A DNA stretch of 64,000 nucleotides, taken from positions 33,433,823 to 33,497,822 of the forward strand of contig NC_079510.1 of NCBI RefSeq assembly GCF_030052815.1. Reading direction: 5' to 3'. Origin of the DNA: Hevea brasiliensis (taxonomy: Eukaryota > Streptophyta > Magnoliopsida > Malpighiales > Euphorbiaceae). Shown here piece after piece: positions 58,413 to 64,000 of the stretch. The notes beneath the pieces are model-generated. The model made no database searches, had not been told where the DNA came from, and saw only the letters and a program-made list of their open reading frames with translations. The position numbers were made by a program, and so were the translations under genes. Position 1 is the first letter of the stretch. Each line of letters starts with the position of its first letter.

Positions 58413-60027
58413 TGATGCATGCATTTTAGATCATCATTTAGGAGTAATTTTTGCACATAATTTACCCTTGTTCATAGCCATTATTATAGATATTAGTATA
58501 TATTTAGTCAATTTTACAATTTTCACGTTTCTTAGTTTAATTTTTGAATTTATTTGCTTTGTAGGATAAATCTGGAGAAATTTGATGAATTTTGATCAGA
58601 ATAGCCATTTGGAGGAGATTAAAGTCGAAATGCAAAAATTTTGAAGTTGAGTTAAAAATGGCCGAGAGCGACACAACTCAAAGACAACCAAATTAGCTTA
58701 TGTCGAAGGTTGTTTCGATCGTCGATATTCACACCGAGAACGACACAACCCGCGACACAACCGACTCGGCTTATGTCGTTTTTACTGGAAAATTGTTGAC
58801 GTGGCATTTCCGTTACTCCAGCTTTTTACCTCACTTTCTCTGGATCCTTCCCCCTTTTACCCATTCTAGAACAGTCCCTTAGCCTATATAAAGCCTCATT
58901 TTATCATTATCTTGATATATAGAGAGCAAGGGAGTCATTTTCGGTAAAAGTGAGAAAGAGAGAAAGAGGAGCATTTTCTGCATTTTCTGCATCTTCTTCC
59001 AGCAGCAGCAAGGATCACGTTTCTGCACTTTTCTGCAGAGATCCTTCTGCAATTTGCTGGGTTTTTCTACCCCTTTTAGCTTACATTTCCATTATTTCTT
59101 CATTTCTTCATTTGGGTTTGTCTTTAAACAATGATTTGTGAGTAGTTTATTGAGATTCTAGAGATGGGTTTGTAAATATTGATTTGTTTTGTGGTTTTGA
59201 ACTGATTTAGCCATTTAAATGAATATTGTTATATTTTGATTTATTGCTTGTGTGCTTATTTCCTTGCTTGATGAATGGGCCCTCATTAAGTTAAGTTTTA
59301 ATCCTTAATAGATGGACTGAAAAGTGAATATTGGGGATGGATAATCTTGCAATAAACTTTATTTTCTTGGTGTTAGAAATAAGCTAAGAAGATTAAGGGG
59401 AACTTTCCAAAAATCAATTAGAGCATTAATTGGGTTTTTGTTAGATTTGAAATACCGTGAAAACAGGGTTTGATTTAATGAAAACCAATTTTGAGATGCT
59501 TGAAAAAGGTTTCAAAAATTTAAGAATTGATTTCCCTCAAAATTGCAATTCTCATGTGTTTGGCTAAATTAGGGAAAAATCACATGCAAACAATATTGAA
59601 AATCCAATCTCTAGAATCAATTTAATTTTCATTGAATTTAGATTTAAATCCTCCAAATCTCATAAATAGCAATTTCAATTTAAATCCAATATCTAGAATT
59701 ACTTTATTTTTTTAGATTTAATTCTTCTTAATTTCATAAATAGAAATTTCAAATTAATTTTTGGTAATCTAGTTTAATTAATTTTAGTTAATTGATTGAT
59801 TTAGCTTTAATTCCTCAAATACCAATTTTAATTCCAAATTTCATTTTACATCTTTAATTTTTGTCTTCATTTTAATTTTTAGATTTTATTTTTAATATCT
59901 TTTAATTTTTGTCATTCTAATTTGCTTATACTTTTATTTCCAATTTAAGCACAATTCCCTGTGGGATCGATATCAATTTTTAAAACTATACTACTGTGAC
60001 CCGTGCACTTGCGGACACACCGTATCA
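58413..60027 (+). repeat. Element E 5' LTR
   Basis: 1615 bp, TGATGCATGCATTTTAG to CACACCGTATCA. The start matches the pattern of the B LTR (TGATACATACATTTTGC) and both ends share GACCCGTGCACTTGCGG near the 3' end. TATATAAAG at 58885-58893 is a likely TATA box, so transcription should begin about 30 bases later, near 58920. Confidence 0.85.
58885..58893 (+). promoter_or_regulatory. TATA box in the element E LTR
   Basis: TATATAAAG, preceded by a relatively GC-rich U3 segment (58680-58870) with repeated CGACACAAC-type words, and followed by a purine-rich leader. Predicted promoter. Confidence 0.6.
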
Positions 60028-60033
60028 AGTTTT

Positions 60034-60050
60034 TGGCGCCGTTGCCGGGG
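60034..60050 (+). other. Element E primer-binding site (tRNA-Asp)
   Basis: TGGCGCCGTTGCCGGGG, a perfect complement to the 3' end of plant tRNA-Asp, six bases after the LTR end. Confidence 0.9.
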
Positions 60051-60158
60051 AATTGTTTGTTTTTAAGTTGGATTTTAATTGTTTTAAGCTAATTAGAATT
60101 TTTATTTTCTTTTATTTTCACTATTGTTCCTTGTGTTTTTCAGGTACTTTTCTTGTTT

Positions 60159-61268
60159 ATGAGACGATCGAAAAGCACAAGTGATACTGAATTGTTGTTC
60201 AATCCTGAAATTGAAAAATTCTGTCGAGCCAACAAAAAGGAATACAAAAAAAGAAAAGAAGCAGAAAAAGAAGAACAACAAATATTTGAGCAAGAGGAGA
60301 CAATCGAAAATATGGAGAATCAAAATAGAGCTATTGGTGGAGATAATGGAGGAAACGAGCAAAACGGGCAAAATGCTAATCAAAATGATCCTCAAAGAAG
60401 ATCCATGTTAGATTATGCTTTTCCTAGATGTACTGATGTGAGAGATAACAGACCTATTATTGGAGCTAATCAATTTGAATTAAAAACTGGTCTTATTCAA
60501 ATGGTTCAGAATTCACAATTTGGAGGTAGCCCACTTGAAAATCCTCATTCTCATTTGAAGAAATTTTTGATGATATGTGGTACACAAAGACAACCTGGAG
60601 TTTCTGATGAAGTTATTCGGCTCACATTATTTCCATTTTCTCTTCGGGATTCAGCATTGGAGTGGTATGACTCACTCCCACAAGCTATTATAGCTACTTG
60701 GGAGCAGTTATCTCAAGCTTTTCTATCTCAATTTTTCCCACCTGGGAAAACTACTCATTTGAGGAATTTGATGGTAGCTTTTAAACCAAGAGATGATGAA
60801 ACTTTGTATGAATCTTGGATGAGATTTAAGGAGCTTGAAAGGCAATGTCCTCATCATGAAATACCCAAATGGATGATTGTTCAAAATTTCTACACCAGAG
60901 TTACTCCAGCCATAAGAAACACAATTGATTCACAAGCAGGAGGAGATTTCATGAGAATGACAAGTGAAGAATGCTATGATCTATTAGAGAAGATTGCTCA
61001 TAATACCCATTTATGGGGAAATCCTAGAGCACTTGAGCCAAAGAAAGCTGGGATCTATGAACTTGACTCAGTTAACTACATGAATGCAAAATTTGATCAG
61101 TTGACTCAGCTTCTTAGTGATTTTTGCACAAAGGCAACAACCTCAACTCCTACAACTATGCAACAAGTTGCCTTCACAAATGGAACTCAAAGTTGTGGAG
61201 TTGATTATTCTTCTTATAGTGATGATTATTTGCAAGAACAAGCTGCTTATGCAGGAGGTTATCAATGA
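60159..61268 (+). CDS. Element E gag polyprotein
   Basis: 369 residues from ATG 60159, chosen because MRRSKSTSDTELLF matches the gag start of element B. A charged N-terminal region (about residues 15-60) is followed by the retrotransposon gag domain, residues ~100-265, with HLKKFLMICGTQRQPGVSD, LFPFSLRDSALEWYDSLP and DETLYESWMRFKELERQCPHH. Gag forms the particle that packages the RNA. A TGA at 61266-61268 ends it. Compared with B the frame is lost by about one base here, so in the ancestor gag and pol were probably one frame. A TTTTTCAGG just before the start could be a splice acceptor, which is inference. Confidence 0.85.
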   Translation: MRRSKSTSDTELLFNPEIEKFCRANKKEYKKRKEAEKEEQQIFEQEETIENMENQNRAIGGDNGGNEQNGQNANQNDPQRRSMLDYAFPRCTDVRDNRPIIGANQFELKTGLIQMVQNSQFGGSPLENPHSHLKKFLMICGTQRQPGVSDEVIRLTLFPFSLRDSALEWYDSLPQAIIATWEQLSQAFLSQFFPPGKTTHLRNLMVAFKPRDDETLYESWMRFKELERQCPHHEIPKWMIVQNFYTRVTPAIRNTIDSQAGGDFMRMTSEECYDLLEKIAHNTHLWGNPRALEPKKAGIYELDSVNYMNAKFDQLTQLLSDFCTKATTSTPTTMQQVAFTNGTQSCGVDYSSYSDDYLQEQAAYAGGYQ

Positions 61269-64000
61269 AACCTATGGGAAATGCTTATTCTAATGTGAAC
61301 AACTCAACATGGAGACCACAAGCAACTTTTGCTCAACAAGGCCAAAGCTCAAATTATGCTCATAACCAGCAGTTTATGCAGCAAAATAGGCCTCAATTTC
61401 AGCCTCAATTTCAGCCCACAAGGCAGCCACCACCTGGATATCAAGCAAGAGCACAACAATCCCTTCCACCTCATGAACCGAAGCCAACCTTGGAGAGCAT
61501 GATGGAGAAATTTTTTGCTGAACAAAGTAAGATGAATAGCAAATTGGAGGAAGAAATGCAACACATGAGACAAACCATGGATCAATTACAAGTCCACAAC
61601 CGCATGTTGGAGACTCAATTGGCGCAACAAGCAAGCTCATCAGGAAGCAATTCCTATGGGAAACTACCTAGCCAACCACAAAACCCTCATGAACAATGTA
61701 AGGCTGTAACCTTGAGAAGTGGTAAAAAAGTTGGTCAAGAGAGTGAAAACAAGAGAGAAGAAAAAGAGAGCACAAAAGAAGAAAATTCAGTTGAGAGCAA
61801 GAAAAATGAAAAAGAAGAAGAAAGTAAAAGTGAGCAAGATGAGGGAGAGAAACCATACATCCCACCTGAACCTTACAAACCCACCCTTCCCTACCCTCAA
61901 AGATTCATCAAGCACAAGCTAGACAAACAATTTGGCAAGTTCCTTGAAGTGCTAAAAAAGTTATATATCAATGTGCCATTCACTGAGGCACTATCCCAAA
62001 TGCCAAGTTATGCCAAGTTTTTGAAGGAGATTCTTTCCAACAAGAGAAGGCTAGAAGATTATGACACCATCAACTTGGGAGAGCAATGCAGTGCTATAAT
62101 TCAGAAAAAGTTACCTCCCAAACTCAAAGATCCGGGTGTGTTTTCCATCCCTTGTCATATTGGTGATAATTGTGTGGCAAATGCTTTATGTGACCTTGGA
62201 GCTAGCGTCAGCCTAATGCCTCTTTCAATATATGAGAAGTTGAATATGGGAGAATTGAAGCCCACAAACATGTATCTTTCATTAGCTGACCGTTCAATTA
62301 AGTATCCGGAAGGCATTCTTGAAAATGTGCCTATCAAGGTTGGGAAATTCTACATTCCGGTGGATTTTGTCATTTTAGATATGGAAGAAGACACAAAAGT
62401 TCCTATCTTATTGGGAAGACCCTTTTTGGCAACAGCTGGTGCATTAATTGATGTAAAGGGTGAGCAATTGACACTTAGAGTGGGAGATGATCAAATGATA
62501 TTCAACATCAATCCAGCCATGAAAAGGAAACATGAAGAAGTTGAGTCTTGTTTGCGGGTAGACATTATTGATGAGATTGTTCAAGAGCATTTCAGACAAA
62601 GCTATCCACAAGACCCACTTGAAAATTGCTTAGTCCATGGTGGGAGCATTGATGATGATAATCACAACATGGCTATTTTTGCACAACACTTGGAGAGCTC
62701 TCCACCACATCCTGAAGCCACAATTTTTCAACTTGAAGGAGTACAAAATCTGGAGATCAAACCACCATCATTAAAGGTAGAGGATGCCCCAAAGGTAGAT
62801 CTTAAACCTCTTCCTTCCAACCTCAGGTATGCTTTTCTTGGACCAAATGAAACATATCCTGTTATAATTAATGCATCATTGACTAATATTGAGATTGACA
62901 AATTGTTGAGAGTTTTGAGAGAATATAGAAGAGTTTTGGGTTATGCAATTGATGATATAAAGGGAATTAGTCCAACAGTTTGTATGCATAGGATTTTCCT
63001 TGAGCCAAATAGTAAACCTTCCATTGAACACCAAAGAAGATTGAATCCTACAATGAAGGATGTTGTGAAAAAGGAAATCCTAAAATTACTAGCTGCTGGA
63101 ATTATTTACCCTATTTCTGACAGTGAGTGGGTTAGTCCTGTGCATGTTGTACCAAAGAAAGGTGGGGTGACAGTTGTTAAAAATGAAAATAATGAATTGA
63201 TACCCACTAGAACTGTTACAGGTTGGAGAATGTGCATAGACTATAGGAAGTTGAACAATGCTACAAGAAAAGACCATTTTCCCCTTCCTTTTATGGATCA
63301 AATGTTAGAGAGATTAGCCAAGCATTCATTCTTTTGTTACTTAGATGGATATTCTGGTTTCTTTCAAATTCCAATCCATCCTGATGACCAAGAAAAAACT
63401 ACCTTTACCTGTCCCTATGGCACCTTTGCCTATCGAAGGATGCCATTCGGATTGTGTAATGCGCCTGGCACATTTCAAAGGTGCATGATGGCCATTTTTT
63501 CTGATTTTATTGAAGAAATTATGGAGGTCTTCATGGATGACTTTTCAGTATATGGTACTAATTTTGATTCATGCTTGACTAATTTGTCTAAAATCTTGCA
63601 GAGATGTGCTGATAATGATCTGGTGTTGAATTGGGAGAAATGCCACTTTATGGTCCAAGAGGGGATCGTTTTAGGGCATTTGATCTCAAATAGGGGAATT
63701 GAAGTGGATAGAGCTAAAATAGAAATTATTGAAAAAATGCCCCCTCCAACCACTGTCAAAGGAGTGCGGAGTTTCCTTGGACATGCCGGGTTTTACCGGC
63801 GATTTATTCAGGATTTTTCTAAACTTGCTAAACCCTTAACAAATCTTTTGAATCATGATGTTAAATTTGATTTTAATCAAGATTGTATGGTTGCTTTTTG
63901 CAGGTTGAAGACGGCATTGACAACGGCTCCTATCATGCAACCCTCGGATTGGACTTTGCCATTCGAAATCATGTGTGATGCAAGCGAGTTTGCTGTTGGA
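61265..64000 (+). CDS. Element E pol polyprotein (gag C-terminus, protease, RT, RNase H start), partial, open
   Basis: 912 codons from ATG 61265 to the last base with no stop, in frame -1 to gag and overlapping it by four bases (ATGA). The first ~200 residues are the Gln/Pro-rich region, a coiled coil and a Lys/Glu-rich linker that belong to gag in element B. Protease follows (CDLGASVSLMPLSIYEKL, VILDMEED, LLGRPFLATAGALIDVKG). RT begins near 63225 (MCIDYRKLN, FCYLDGYSGFFQIP, RRMPFGLCNAPGTFQR) and has the catalytic VFMDDFSVYG. The thumb/connection with FLGHAGFYRRFIQDFSKLAKPL leads into RNase H (EIMCDASEFAVG) at the window end. All visible catalytic residues are kept. Whether translation starts at this ATG or by frameshifting is unknown. 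Confidence 0.88.
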   Translation, partial: MKPMGNAYSNVNNSTWRPQATFAQQGQSSNYAHNQQFMQQNRPQFQPQFQPTRQPPPGYQARAQQSLPPHEPKPTLESMMEKFFAEQSKMNSKLEEEMQHMRQTMDQLQVHNRMLETQLAQQASSSGSNSYGKLPSQPQNPHEQCKAVTLRSGKKVGQESENKREEKESTKEENSVESKKNEKEEESKSEQDEGEKPYIPPEPYKPTLPYPQRFIKHKLDKQFGKFLEVLKKLYINVPFTEALSQMPSYAKFLKEILSNKRRLEDYDTINLGEQCSAIIQKKLPPKLKDPGVFSIPCHIGDNCVANALCDLGASVSLMPLSIYEKLNMGELKPTNMYLSLADRSIKYPEGILENVPIKVGKFYIPVDFVILDMEEDTKVPILLGRPFLATAGALIDVKGEQLTLRVGDDQMIFNINPAMKRKHEEVESCLRVDIIDEIVQEHFRQSYPQDPLENCLVHGGSIDDDNHNMAIFAQHLESSPPHPEATIFQLEGVQNLEIKPPSLKVEDAPKVDLKPLPSNLRYAFLGPNETYPVIINASLTNIEIDKLLRVLREYRRVLGYAIDDIKGISPTVCMHRIFLEPNSKPSIEHQRRLNPTMKDVVKKEILKLLAAGIIYPISDSEWVSPVHVVPKKGGVTVVKNENNELIPTRTVTGWRMCIDYRKLNNATRKDHFPLPFMDQMLERLAKHSFFCYLDGYSGFFQIPIHPDDQEKTTFTCPYGTFAYRRMPFGLCNAPGTFQRCMMAIFSDFIEEIMEVFMDDFSVYGTNFDSCLTNLSKILQRCADNDLVLNWEKCHFMVQEGIVLGHLISNRGIEVDRAKIEIIEKMPPPTTVKGVRSFLGHAGFYRRFIQDFSKLAKPLTNLLNHDVKFDFNQDCMVAFCRLKTALTTAPIMQPSDWTLPFEIMCDASEFAVG

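Larger units (their letters stand above)
58413..64000 (+). mobile_element. Element E: Athila-like Ty3/gypsy retrotransposon, partial (runs off the window)
   Basis: Contains a complete 5' LTR, a perfect tRNA-Asp primer-binding site, gag, and pol through protease and RT into RNase H at the last base. Gag start, protease and RT are close relatives of those of element B, and the LTR is of equal size (1615 bp) with similar ends, so B and E belong to related families. Unlike A-D, no stop interrupts pol in the window. The 3' half, any envelope-like ORF and the second LTR lie outside. Confidence 0.9.

Overview
This is an AT-rich stretch of a flowering-plant nuclear genome, most likely a woody eudicot (species not determinable; Euphorbiaceae would fit but is inference). 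The evidence is plant-type matrixin protease genes, Athila-type Ty3/gypsy elements primed by tRNA-Asp, Ty1/copia elements primed by initiator tRNA-Met, TRIMs and a Helitron. Only two loci look like host genes. The rest is transposable-element sequence. No tRNA, rRNA, CRISPR or bacterial-style operon was seen.

Host part: two paralogous, intronless matrix metalloproteinase (MMP) genes lie on the minus strand about 55.5 kb apart. The right copy (56183-57112) is a complete 309-residue reading frame. The left copy (627-1559) keeps the same length but has a TAG at codon 57 and is probably a pseudogene. Similar sequence on both sides of each gene shows that a larger block was duplicated. The flanks of the right copy have since received small elements: two foldback MITEs, an unidentified segment and a Helitron.

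Between the two genes is a nested retrotransposon stack, resolved here by matching LTR ends and target-site duplications (TSDs). Element A (plus strand, decayed Athila/Tat gypsy, 3332-6796 and 47405-51595) was split by a ~4.2 kb solo LTR (6797-10289 and 46696-47404; TSD ATTGA/ATTAA). The solo LTR was split by Athila element B (minus strand, 10290-46690; TSD GCGAT). B was split twice: in pol by copia element D (19079-29800; TSD AGAAA) and in gag by Sirevirus-like copia element C (32739-44188; TSD CCCTC). D carries a composite array of two TRIM families (21881-23055; TSD ATCCT). B and C each keep a broken envelope-like/extra ORF 3' of pol.

At the right edge another Athila-like element, E (plus strand, from 58413, cut by the window end), has a clean LTR, perfect tRNA-Asp primer-binding site, intact gag and a pol frame open for 912 codons to the last base. 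It is the best candidate in the window for a recently active element.

I found no new enzymatic system. The observations most worth a second look are the two-family TRIM array with a single TSD pair, the two arrays of short perfect inverted repeats inside B and D, clustered CAG-to-CG-type differences between LTR pairs, and the Helitron whose empty site is preserved beside the paralogous gene.
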